The position numbers and the translations under genes are program-made. From the NCBI GenBank assembly GCA_012719035.1, contig JAAYBD010000011.1:1-64000 (forward strand): a stretch of 64,000 nt of DNA. Direction: 5' to 3'. Within the stretch, counting starts at the first letter, position 1; every line of letters begins with the position of its first letter. The stretch is from Clostridiales bacterium (lineage in GTDB: Bacteria > Bacillota > Clostridia > Oscillospirales > Oscillospiraceae). Below are positions 30,677 through 39,061 of this stretch, one piece after another. The notes beneath the pieces were generated by a model. It made no database searches. It was not told the origin of the DNA and saw only the letters and a program-made list of their open reading frames with translations.

Positions 30677-32308
30677 TCACCTGATTCTAAGGAGTTTTGC
30701 GATTTTTTCGCCCTTGGGGATTAGCTTCATGTCTTCAAGCGTGATTGCCTTGGTAATTATGGTCATAACAGCATAGACCAGCACGGCAACGGCAATAGCT
30801 CCAAGCAGAGCGACAAGTACAATCTTTCTTTCCGGTTCGGGACCTGCTCCGATAAGCTCAAGCATAGCCGGATATACTATCCAAGCCGCAGCACCCATAA
30901 CTATGCAGTTTATAAGCGGTTTAAAGAAAACCTTGCCCAACTTGGGGCGCTCCGGAAGTTTATTCATCACAAACCAAAGGTTCAGCCCGCTCATGGCAAC
31001 GTAACAGATAAGAGTGCCTATCGGTGCCCCATATATGTTGATATCGGGATTCCCGACAAGGAACCAGTTCAAAACGATGTTAAGCCCTCCGCCGATAAGC
31101 ATTGTAAACACGGGCAGTCTTTCTCTGCTGCTGGCCTGAAGTATCGCCGTTGTCATAAGAGAAAGGCATACAAAGAACGAGGCTGCTCCCAGTATTAACA
31201 GAAGGTCTGAACCTACTCCTCTGCTGCCGTAAAGTCCATACATGACCGGATCTGACAGAACACTCAGACCAACGGCCATAGGAAGGGCAATTATTGTTGC
31301 TATCCTAAGTGATGACTCGATTACATCCTTCGCGTCAGCAAACTGTTTTCTTTCAATATAACCGGCAATCGCGGGAACAATACTAATCGTTAACGGTGTT
31401 ATGACGGCCGCAGGGAGATTGAAAAGAGGAAGTGTAGTGGAGTATACCCCAAAAAGGCTGGTTGAAGCATCATAGCTAAAACCGGCGCTGTTTTGAAGCT
31501 GCCCCAGAATAAGCTTTGTGTTTATAAGCGTTATCACGCTTAGAATGCTCGAGCCGATAGCAATCGGTATACCTACCTTTAGAAGCCTTTTTAGTATAGC
31601 CCTTTCGCTATCAGAAACATTCCTTGTGCTTTCCGGACTCTCGCAATAGCGAAGATCTTCGCTCTTCATCCTCTTAACGGCTACAATGCCCATGTATATA
31701 CAAGCGGCAAGAGAACCGACGGATACACCAGAAATCGCCCCAGACGCCAGTATGGGTGCGCTTTTGCCCTGATTATCAAGAATGACCATGACAGCTATGC
31801 CGAAGAACACCTTGACCGCTACCTCTATTACCTGAGAAACGGAAGTTGGACGCATATCTGAAAGACCCTGAGTATAGCCTCTGAATGCAGACATTATACA
31901 AACCAATATAACCGAAGGGGCAACGGCAAACATACAATGGCTGGCCTCTACATCCTCCATAAATACGGCAAGTTCTGTTGGGAACATGAACATCACAGCA
32001 GTGCCGATTGCTCCCAAAACCATGAATGAAATAAGAGCTATTCTGTATGTTTTCTTAATTTGTACTGGTCTGTCAAGACTATTTGCCTCAGAAACGAGCT
32101 TTGAAAGGGCAATTGGCAACCCCGCTGTTGACAAAGTAAGCAAAACGGCATAAAGGTTATATGCTACACTGAAGTGGGCAAAACCTTTAGGACCAAGAAT
32201 ATTTGCCATGGGGATTTTGTAAATAGCCCCAAGTATTTTTGTTATGATAACAGCGACAGTCAGTATAGCCGCGCCGTGAAGATAGTTTTGATTTTTTGAT
32301 GCAGGCAA
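30677..32308 (-). CDS. SpoVB/MurJ-like polysaccharide flippase
   Basis: The 543-residue membrane protein of the MOP superfamily has about 14 transmembrane segments. The N-terminus (LTVAVIITKILGAIYKIPMA) and the block LNLWFVMNKLPERPKLGK are typical of the SpoVB/PST group, which moves lipid-linked cell wall or polysaccharide precursors. The gene order with mazG and rqcP equals that of yabM, the SpoVB paralog of Bacillus. The start is TTG at 32308 with GGAGG 7 nt upstream. MurJ function is also possible. Confidence 0.85.
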   Translation of the reverse strand: MPASKNQNYLHGAAILTVAVIITKILGAIYKIPMANILGPKGFAHFSVAYNLYAVLLTLSTAGLPIALSKLVSEANSLDRPVQIKKTYRIALISFMVLGAIGTAVMFMFPTELAVFMEDVEASHCMFAVAPSVILVCIMSAFRGYTQGLSDMRPTSVSQVIEVAVKVFFGIAVMVILDNQGKSAPILASGAISGVSVGSLAACIYMGIVAVKRMKSEDLRYCESPESTRNVSDSERAILKRLLKVGIPIAIGSSILSVITLINTKLILGQLQNSAGFSYDASTSLFGVYSTTLPLFNLPAAVITPLTISIVPAIAGYIERKQFADAKDVIESSLRIATIIALPMAVGLSVLSDPVMYGLYGSRGVGSDLLLILGAASFFVCLSLMTTAILQASSRERLPVFTMLIGGGLNIVLNWFLVGNPDINIYGAPIGTLICYVAMSGLNLWFVMNKLPERPKLGKVFFKPLINCIVMGAAAWIVYPAMLELIGAGPEPERKIVLVALLGAIAVAVLVYAVMTIITKAITLEDMKLIPKGEKIAKLLRIR

Positions 32309-32687
32309 GATTGTACCTCCGCTTTAAGTATTCTAACCGTAGTTTCAGTATTATATATGCTTTGTAACGCTCTTTATTGCTCAGAATAAATGCAGCGCAA
32401 CCGCCTCCCCCGTTGAATTCGTATTACTTTACACCAAAGCAAAGGAAAAATCAAGAAAAACAAAACCCTGCGCTCGGCAAATACGGTATTTTCTTATCCG
32501 AAAATCATGCCCTGTACATGAGTATACAGACTATAAAAACACCTATTTCAGACCGTTTGATGTTATGCTGAAAAATACTGTTTGTAAGTTGTTTTCACAA
32601 ATAATCCAGTACTTATATATATTGATAGTAAGGATTCAAAACATATCTGCTTTTATGTAAATATTCGTAAATTTATAGACAAAAGGA
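32309..32687. other. Gene-free divergent region
   Basis: A 64-codon plus-strand ORF at 32377-32571 has no ribosome binding site and is not called. The part nearest 32308 holds the flippase leader with a TATAAT-like hexamer on the minus strand. Otherwise the stretch is A+T-rich and I see no further feature before the kinase promoter. Confidence 0.5.
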
Positions 32688-32716
32688 TTGTTCTTGATAA
32701 TAATATCTGATATTAT
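32688..32716 (+). promoter_or_regulatory. Kinase promoter with overlapping palindrome
   Basis: TTGTTC (32688-32693), 17-bp spacer, TATTAT (32711-32716). The perfect palindrome ATAATATC-T-GATATTAT (32700-32716) covers the spacer and -10. A regulator bound there would block transcription of the histidine kinase gene. Confidence 0.45.
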
Positions 32717-32807
32717 GAAATTGCAGAAAAAATTATTTATAATGAGGACGATACGCCATATAATACCACATACTGAATAAATCTCTGTGATAGGAGGCTT
32801 GACCCAT

Positions 32808-33890
32808 ATGAATCCTTCATCGGAACTCTCCCGTTTATTTTCGTCCGTCCGTCAAGCCGTTATTGGAACAGATGGTACGGAAATAATATTTGCTAATCCT
32901 ACTGCAAAATCTGCTATAGGTATAGACCCGACGGGAAAGGCGGCAAAAGATATCATCCCGCAGGATATTTTGGCCAGCAACGCGGATAACTATATATGCG
33001 CAACTACGATTATGGGACGAAAAGCAAGCATCTCCGTTGTAAAAGAACGAAACATCACACTGCTTTTTTTGGATTTCATCGACAATACCAAGCCTGCGCT
33101 TTATATTACCCGTCACATTATCAGCAATCTACGCAATTGTACAATGGGAATCAAAATGTCGGCAGACCGCTGTTTCACCCTTTTGGATGAGGGCAAAATG
33201 CCGAGTGAAAAGCATACTTCCATATTCTATCACTACTATTACAGTCTCCTGCGTACGCTGACGCAAATTGACAGCGCAGATTTGCTTGAACGCGGCGAGA
33301 TGCTGTTTTCACCGGCGCCTACAGACCTTGTCAGGCTCTGCAGCGAGCTTACTGATACCGTGTCTCTGCTTTGTGCAGACACCGGCGTCACCATAAGCTT
33401 TTCAACCGAAGAAAGCAAGCTTATCGCCGTTGTCGATGCAACCAAAATCGAGCAGCTCCTCCTTAATCTGTTCGCAAATAGCCTTCAGTATACTTCCGCG
33501 GGCAACAAGATAACGCTTTCACTCCAAAGTTCCAAAAACAGGATTATCCTCTCGCTCGACGATGACGGAGAAGGCATTCCTCAGGAAGTGCTCTCCAACA
33601 TTTTTAACTTACCAGATGATAATTACGATTCAGTCCTTAAAAATTCCGGAAACGGGCTTGGACTGTACATTTCTTTCGGCATCGCTCAGCTCCACAACGG
33701 AGTTCTGCTCATAGAAAGCCGCGAGGGCGGGGGCACCCGTGTACGGGTCATGCTGCCTTCCGATGAAAATGCGGCTCCAAAATTCAACTGTCCTGAAACT
33801 TCATACCGGCACAACGGAGTGTCCTCCATTTTAACGGGGCTTGCGGATGTCCTGCCAAGCAGTTGTTTTGGTCCCAAATATGAAGACTGA
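32808..33890 (+). CDS. Orphan sensor histidine kinase
   Basis: The 360-residue cytoplasmic protein has a PAS-like N-terminus (residues 1-105), a helical region with a possible H-box (TRHIISNLRNCTMG) and a HATPase domain. The ATPase motifs are an N-box (LLLNLFANSLQYT), G1 (DDDGEGIP) and G2 (GNGLGLYISFGIA). No transmembrane segment is seen. The H-box lacks the usual acidic residue and proline after His, so it may autophosphorylate unusually or act as a phosphatase or ATP-binding regulator. The start at 32808 follows AGGAGG; an ATG at 32787 has no site. No response regulator is adjacent. Confidence 0.75.
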   Translation: MNPSSELSRLFSSVRQAVIGTDGTEIIFANPTAKSAIGIDPTGKAAKDIIPQDILASNADNYICATTIMGRKASISVVKERNITLLFLDFIDNTKPALYITRHIISNLRNCTMGIKMSADRCFTLLDEGKMPSEKHTSIFYHYYYSLLRTLTQIDSADLLERGEMLFSPAPTDLVRLCSELTDTVSLLCADTGVTISFSTEESKLIAVVDATKIEQLLLNLFANSLQYTSAGNKITLSLQSSKNRIILSLDDDGEGIPQEVLSNIFNLPDDNYDSVLKNSGNGLGLYISFGIAQLHNGVLLIESREGGGTRVRVMLPSDENAAPKFNCPETSYRHNGVSSILTGLADVLPSSCFGPKYED

Positions 33891-33894
33891 TATA

Positions 33895-33956
33895 AAAAGG
33901 CTGCTTTAAAACTTGTATCACTCAGCGTGGTTCAGTCTTTGAAACAGCCTCTTTTA
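33895..33956. terminator. Terminator between converging kinase and tatD genes
   Basis: AAAGGCTGCTTTAA pairs imperfectly with TTGAAACAGCCTCTTTT across a long loop; T-runs occur in both directions. It lies between the two converging stop codons. Confidence 0.5.
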
Positions 33957-34727
33957 TTATTCAATTCCAAAAAAACGCCTGCCGTTTTGATTTGTCATCA
34001 GGGCGGCTTCTTCTGTAGTTATTCCCTTTATTTCCGCGACTTTCTGAGCCATATAGGTAAGGTATCTTGAATCGTTCCGCTTTCCTCTGAAAGGAACCGG
34101 CGCAAGATACGGACAATCAGTCTCGATCAATATGCGGTCATTGGGGCATATTTCAAGTACCTCAAGCGACTTGCGGGCGTTTTTGAAAGTTATTGCCCCG
34201 GTAAACCCCAGATACCAGCCCATGTCCAATATTCCTTTTGCCATCTCCGCACTGCCTGAATAGCAATGGAACGCTCCCCGTACACCGGGATATTTTTTTA
34301 TTATCTCCATACACTCCAAGTGCGCTTCTCTGTCATGTATGACTACGGGCATGTCAAGTTCCCGGGCAAGCTCCATCTGGCGTATGAAGACCTCGCGCTG
34401 GACATCCCGCTCTGAATAATCGTAGTAAAAATCAAGTCCAATTTCCCCAATGGCACGTACCTTCGACAGTTTGCACCACTTTCGTATCTGCCCCTCGGAC
34501 TCGTCCGTAAAAGTTTTTGCTTCATGGGGATGCCAGCCAACGCTTGCATATACATAAGGATATTTCTCGGCAAGCTCAAGGGACCTTATGCAGCTTTCAT
34601 AGTCGCAGGAGGCATTCATGATAAGCTCAACGCCGCTTTCGTGAACGGCTTTTATGATTTCATCCCTGTCAGCGTCAAACGCTTCGTCAGTATAGTGGGC
34701 ATGAGTATCAAAATACAATTTTCCCAT
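33957..34727 (-). CDS. TatD-family metal-dependent hydrolase
   Basis: The 256-residue TIM-barrel DNase-like hydrolase has metal ligands in FDTHAHYTDEAF, IGEIGLDFYYDYS, VVIHDREAHLE, GAFHCYSGS and LIETDCPYLAPVP. The family removes 3' ends or damaged nucleotides. The start is required by the THAH motif, although its AGGGAG site directly abuts the ATG and may be weak. It is divergent from the O-antigen-ligase-like gene, with 33 nt between the two starts. Confidence 0.9.
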   Translation of the reverse strand: MGKLYFDTHAHYTDEAFDADRDEIIKAVHESGVELIMNASCDYESCIRSLELAEKYPYVYASVGWHPHEAKTFTDESEGQIRKWCKLSKVRAIGEIGLDFYYDYSERDVQREVFIRQMELARELDMPVVIHDREAHLECMEIIKKYPGVRGAFHCYSGSAEMAKGILDMGWYLGFTGAITFKNARKSLEVLEICPNDRILIETDCPYLAPVPFRGKRNDSRYLTYMAQKVAEIKGITTEEAALMTNQNGRRFFGIE

Positions 34728-34760
34728 CTCCCTATCAATTCAACTAATTTGAGGTATCAG

Positions 34761-36308
34761 ATGAAAAAGCTCCGTACGGCACTAAAATCAAAAAACTTTC
34801 CTTTCTGGATTACAGACAAGTACATATACGCGATGCTCTTCATTTTTCCTCTTTTCACCGGTTTTCATGGTTATACGCAGGTCACAGTTTCAAAATACAT
34901 CTTTTTCGCTTCCATTACAAGCCTGTGGCTCGCGGCACTGCTCATAGGCGTAATAAACGCAAAGCTTCGCATCAGTCTAAAGCACTTAGACACTATAAGC
35001 TTTCTTCTTATTTTTTATTTCTTTTTTTGCTGTGTGTCTTCCGTTTTCTCGCCGTTCAAAGCTTCCGTTATTTTCGGCAAAGGGCGGTTTGACGGGCTTG
35101 TCACGATATTTCTCTGCACCTGCATCTGCTTGGGCGTTGCCCGCTTTGCCCGTCCAAAGCCAGCCTACATCTATGCGGCAGTGGCTTCCTCATCGCTGAA
35201 CTGCATTGTTGCAGTAATCCAGCTTTTCGGACTAAATCCGCTTAAACTTTTTCCCGGGGAATATACATATTTTGATGCCGGAACTAAATTCAGCAGCGTT
35301 TTTCTCGGGACGATTGGAAATGCAGACCTGTTCAGCGCATTGCTCTGCCTTGCCCTGCCCTTGACCGCTGTGTATTATATCACATCGGAAAAACGTCAGA
35401 CCGCTCTCCTTTTCGCCATAGCGCTCTCATCTTTCTGTCTGTTTACATGCCGGGTCGCAGGCGGCATACTGGCTTTTATAGTCTGCGTTGTTGTCACTGT
35501 TCCGTTTATTGTGACAGACAGCAGAAGGCTTTGCAGAATGACGGAAGTATTATCTTTGCTTTGTCTGTCCTTGTTCGCCTCAACATCATTTGAAACTTTG
35601 GAACAGTCAGGCTCAGTTGCCGTAAGTTTCTTCTTTTCCCGCCGCTCCGCCGCCCTGCTTATTTTGTCCATATTCTTCATTGTCCTGCGTTTTATTTTTG
35701 AAGGGCGGGAATTTAGTCAAAAAGCTTTGAGAACATTCTTTTTAGTGTTATCTGTTTCCTTCTTCGCGGCAGGCGTAATCATCATCTATTATTGGAAAGG
35801 CACAGAGGGCACGGTTTATGAAATTTCACAGTTCCTGCACGGAAATACAGATGACAAATTCGGTTCCTCCCGCATACTGATATGGCGGAATGTCCTCAAG
35901 CTCGTTCCAGAACGTCTTTTGCTTGGCGGCGGACCCGGAACGCTCCCTCTCAGGCTTGATTTGCACTTTTCCCGTTATGTCGAAGAAACAGGAAAAACCC
36001 TTAGAAGCTATGTCGACAACGCGCACAACGACTATCTGGGCATACTCGTGAATACCGGTCTTTTGTCGCTCATCCCATATATGGCGGCACAATGCATAAG
36101 TCTCATTAAATCTGCAAAAGCAGCTAAGTTATCCTCATTCTGTGCCTGCCTTGCCTGCTCACTGATTTGCTATTGGATACAGGCGTTTTTCGGATTGGGG
36201 CTGTTCCTTGTGTCCCCTGTAATGTGGCTTATTTGGGGACTTCTGCTTTCCTCGCTCCGCTGTAATAAAAAAGACACAGCCTATTCCAAACCGGCGGCGG
36301 ACATTTAG
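34761..36308 (+). CDS. O-antigen ligase/polymerase-like membrane protein
   Basis: The 515-residue protein has about 12 transmembrane segments and a large periplasm-like loop. Wzy/WaaL-type motifs appear in the C-terminal half: LLLGGGPGTLPLRL and YVDNAHNDYLGILVNTG. Such enzymes polymerize or ligate lipid-linked glycans outside the membrane; in Gram-positives they act on capsule, wall glycan or spore polymers. The start at 34761 has GAGGT upstream; the longer open frame lies over tatD on the other strand and is not used. It converges with the DHHW gene, overlapping by 4 nt. Confidence 0.82.
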   Translation: MKKLRTALKSKNFPFWITDKYIYAMLFIFPLFTGFHGYTQVTVSKYIFFASITSLWLAALLIGVINAKLRISLKHLDTISFLLIFYFFFCCVSSVFSPFKASVIFGKGRFDGLVTIFLCTCICLGVARFARPKPAYIYAAVASSSLNCIVAVIQLFGLNPLKLFPGEYTYFDAGTKFSSVFLGTIGNADLFSALLCLALPLTAVYYITSEKRQTALLFAIALSSFCLFTCRVAGGILAFIVCVVVTVPFIVTDSRRLCRMTEVLSLLCLSLFASTSFETLEQSGSVAVSFFFSRRSAALLILSIFFIVLRFIFEGREFSQKALRTFFLVLSVSFFAAGVIIIYYWKGTEGTVYEISQFLHGNTDDKFGSSRILIWRNVLKLVPERLLLGGGPGTLPLRLDLHFSRYVEETGKTLRSYVDNAHNDYLGILVNTGLLSLIPYMAAQCISLIKSAKAAKLSSFCACLACSLICYWIQAFFGLGLFLVSPVMWLIWGLLLSSLRCNKKDTAYSKPAADI

Positions 36309-37495
36309 TCCTCGCCGGTTTGCCCGTTTCCATCCATGTTGAAAAAGCAGGAATCGTCGCGGATGCAGATGACAACATCCGGTTTATATTCATCTATATA
36401 CTCCCGCAGTGTTTTTGCACTGTAATGGCGCAAATCAAGGCTTCGCGTTTCGTTGAAAGAGGAATACAATATTGTTTCCGCCGCGTTAGTAAACGAGTCG
36501 CCGTATATGAGTGCGTTAGGAAGCTCCGGTCTGTCAGTTTTTATTATGGTTTCCGCTATATCGCCGCCCATATAGATTTCATATGCTACAAGCTCAGTGT
36601 CCGTCTGCGGGAGATTGTACAAAGGTGCATCGGTCCTCACGCCGTTATCAAATCTTTCATATGATACAGGCTCTTTCAAAACTCCAATGACCGGTTTTTC
36701 TTGTATTCCGCTCAATCCGTAAAGCTTTCTGTCGCGTGAGCCGATATAGGGATTCGGAAGCATTTTCAAAATATAGTCGTCCTCTGAGGGCACTTTCAAG
36801 TTGTATTCTGCTGCACTGTTTATCGATTCCACCAGCTTCTTGCAGGTTGCGAGAGCACCATGAAAACTGTAGTGGTGGTCTGTAGCAAAATAATATATCT
36901 CAGGTTTTGAAAGCTTTTCAAATTCCTCATCCATATTTATAAAGCTGATATCTCTTTCTTTTAAATCCCCTGAAAAAAGGCTGTTGGTTTTACTTAGTAT
37001 CCAGTCGCGGTTTTCGAGATAATCGGGATATTTAGAGCGGAAATACGAAAACTGCTCAGGCACCCCGACATAAAAAAAGCTTCCGCCGCGCTCTGAGATA
37101 TAGTCATCAAGCGACTTTAGGCTGTCCGCCATTTTCTCCGAGGCTTCTTCAAGGTAGGCTGTATCCCAACGCCCGTATTCAAAAAACGAAAGAAGCAGAT
37201 TGTCCGTAACAACGACATCGCTTATTACCGGCAGGCGAAGCAGCCATATCTCAGCCCACGTGTTTATCTTCAGCGCCGTATTTCTTGCTGCGGCATGGTC
37301 TGTCAAATAAGTTTCCCACGCGGAGAAATAATCACCGGAAAGCAGGGCTTCGCCCGAATACCTCGGTATTTCCGCAAGTGTTCTGTTTTCTATAAATGTG
37401 CTTGTCTCTCCCATGTTCAGCACCGTCATGCAAATGACCGCTGCCAGAAAGAGGCAAAAACAGACCGTAAAGAAAATATTTGCTTGTTTCTTCAT
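36305..37495 (-). CDS. DHHW-family protein (AlgJ-like acyl-transfer partner)
   Basis: The 396-residue protein has one N-terminal membrane anchor (IFFTVCFCLFLAAVICMTV) and an exported domain. It shows YYFATDHHYSFHGALATCK, the DHH motif of the family, and a GDSF block (ALIYGDSFTNAAE) like AlgJ/AlgX SGNH-type acetyltransferases. It overlaps the open end of the MBOAT gene region (11 nt apart) on the same strand. Together they likely O-acylate an extracellular polymer. AGGAGG precedes the ATG. Confidence 0.82.
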   Translation of the reverse strand: MKKQANIFFTVCFCLFLAAVICMTVLNMGETSTFIENRTLAEIPRYSGEALLSGDYFSAWETYLTDHAAARNTALKINTWAEIWLLRLPVISDVVVTDNLLLSFFEYGRWDTAYLEEASEKMADSLKSLDDYISERGGSFFYVGVPEQFSYFRSKYPDYLENRDWILSKTNSLFSGDLKERDISFINMDEEFEKLSKPEIYYFATDHHYSFHGALATCKKLVESINSAAEYNLKVPSEDDYILKMLPNPYIGSRDRKLYGLSGIQEKPVIGVLKEPVSYERFDNGVRTDAPLYNLPQTDTELVAYEIYMGGDIAETIIKTDRPELPNALIYGDSFTNAAETILYSSFNETRSLDLRHYSAKTLREYIDEYKPDVVICIRDDSCFFNMDGNGQTGED

Positions 37496-37506
37496 TCCGC
37501 TGCCTC

Positions 37507-38919
37507 CTAAAATCTGAAGTATATGAACGGGTTGAACGTAAAGCTCAGCAGCCTGACATAGCAGACGGCAAGCAGCATAAGCGCCCAGAATTTAGGCATC
37601 CAAGCATGGACAAAGCCGCCGAAAAGCCTGTCCCTATGCTTTTCAAGATATTTGTTCAGTAAGTTTTTAATCGGCAAAGAAGCCGCCGCTGCAAGTATCA
37701 TCGCCCAGCCGTATTCCTTCAGATAAAATACCGTACGCCCATCGGAAAGCGGTGCGCCCCCTAACATGGATTTTATGACGGAGAACGCAAAACCCGCTGT
37801 TTCCGAGCGGAAGAGTACCCATCCGAAAATCACGATAAGCATTGTGTAGACATGGCGCAAAGGAGCCGACATTTTGTCAAGCGCCTTATTCCAGACGTAT
37901 TTTTCGCAGACAAGAAAAAGAAAGTAATACAGGCCCCATAAAAGGAAGTTCCATGCCGCTCCATGCCAGAAGCCGGTAAGCGCCCAGACCACCATCATAT
38001 TAAATATCTGTCTGCGCTTTCCGTACTTGTTGCCTCCAAGAGGTATATATACATAGTCGCGGAACCATGTTGAAAGGCTTATGTGCCAACGGCGCCAAAA
38101 CTCCGTTACCGACTTTGAAATGTAAGGATATCTGAAATTCTCCTCAAAGTGGAAGCCGAAAACGCGTCCAAGACCGATTGCCATATCACTGTAGCCGGAA
38201 AAATCAAAATATATCTGCGCAGTATAGGCAAGCGCGCCAAGCCATGCGAGAGAAACAGTAAGCTCGCCCGTACTGCCCGAGAATACTGCATCAGCAAGCT
38301 CACCCGCGGTGTTCGCGATTATGACCTTCTTTGCAAGCCCTATCGTGAAGCGTACGCCTCCCTCGGCGCAGTCGTCCAGATTTTCGTTTCTCTTCGCAAT
38401 TTCACCTGCCACAGTGCTGTAACGGACGATAGGTCCGGCAATAAGCTGGGGAAAGAGCGATATGTAAAGTGCAACGCGAAGAGGATTCTTCTCCGGCGGC
38501 ACAAGACCCCGGCGAACATCGATGACATAGCTCATCCCCTGAAAGGTGAAAAAAGAAATGCCGATCGGAAGAACGATCTGCGGAACCCCAATATCAAGTC
38601 CCGCATTTCTAAGATTCTCACAGAAGAAAACCGCATATTTAAACCACGCCAGCAAAGCAAGATTTATTATAACGGCAAGCGTTACAGCTGCCTTGCTCCT
38701 TGGGCTTGCCGGATTGGCAAGCAAACCGAAAACATAGTTTATCGCAATCGAAACCAGCATGAGAGGCAGAAACTCCGGTCCTCCATAGGCATAAAAAAAC
38801 AGGCTGAAGGAAAGAAGGATTATATTTCTGCTTTCCCGGAACCTTTTAGGTACAATATAATATATAATCAGCAGTATCGGAAAGAAAACGAACAAAAATG
38901 AGAAGCTTGAAAAAACCAT
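37507..38919 (-). CDS. MBOAT-family O-acyltransferase (AlgI/DltB-like)
   Basis: The 470-residue membrane protein has 11-12 transmembrane segments. It carries the MBOAT core SVTEFWRRWHISLSTWFRDY and IPLGGNKYG, then ALTGFWHGAAWNFLLWGLYY with the catalytic His. AlgI-like proteins pass acyl groups across the membrane to a partner such as AlgJ, here the DHHW protein just downstream. No dltA/dltC genes are nearby, so polysaccharide O-acetylation is preferred over D-alanylation. GGGAGC precedes the ATG. Confidence 0.9.
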   Translation of the reverse strand: MVFSSFSFLFVFFPILLIIYYIVPKRFRESRNIILLSFSLFFYAYGGPEFLPLMLVSIAINYVFGLLANPASPRSKAAVTLAVIINLALLAWFKYAVFFCENLRNAGLDIGVPQIVLPIGISFFTFQGMSYVIDVRRGLVPPEKNPLRVALYISLFPQLIAGPIVRYSTVAGEIAKRNENLDDCAEGGVRFTIGLAKKVIIANTAGELADAVFSGSTGELTVSLAWLGALAYTAQIYFDFSGYSDMAIGLGRVFGFHFEENFRYPYISKSVTEFWRRWHISLSTWFRDYVYIPLGGNKYGKRRQIFNMMVVWALTGFWHGAAWNFLLWGLYYFLFLVCEKYVWNKALDKMSAPLRHVYTMLIVIFGWVLFRSETAGFAFSVIKSMLGGAPLSDGRTVFYLKEYGWAMILAAAASLPIKNLLNKYLEKHRDRLFGGFVHAWMPKFWALMLLAVCYVRLLSFTFNPFIYFRF

Positions 38920-39011
38920 ATTGCAGCTCCCTATAATTTAAAGATTGGCAAATATATCACAGGTTCGCTATTATACACTAATAGTTAGGCTCTGGCAAGG
39001 CGTTTTATGTG

Positions 39012-39042
39012 AAAAAAGACCGCCGCAGTTTTTGCGGCGGCC
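39012..39042 (-). terminator. Terminator after the FAD oxidoreductase
   Basis: GGCCGCCGCA and TGCGGCGGTC form a 10-bp stem with one wobble/mismatch, followed by TTTTTT in the minus direction. It lies about 20 nt after the stop. Confidence 0.88.
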
Positions 39043-39061
39043 AAAACGGTTTTCTTAACGA

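Noticed and set aside
34524..34760. N-terminal extension of the O-antigen-ligase-like protein over tatD
   Set aside because: It is antisense to a well-supported TatD gene; the ATG at 34761 has a ribosome binding site and starts the membrane protein properly.
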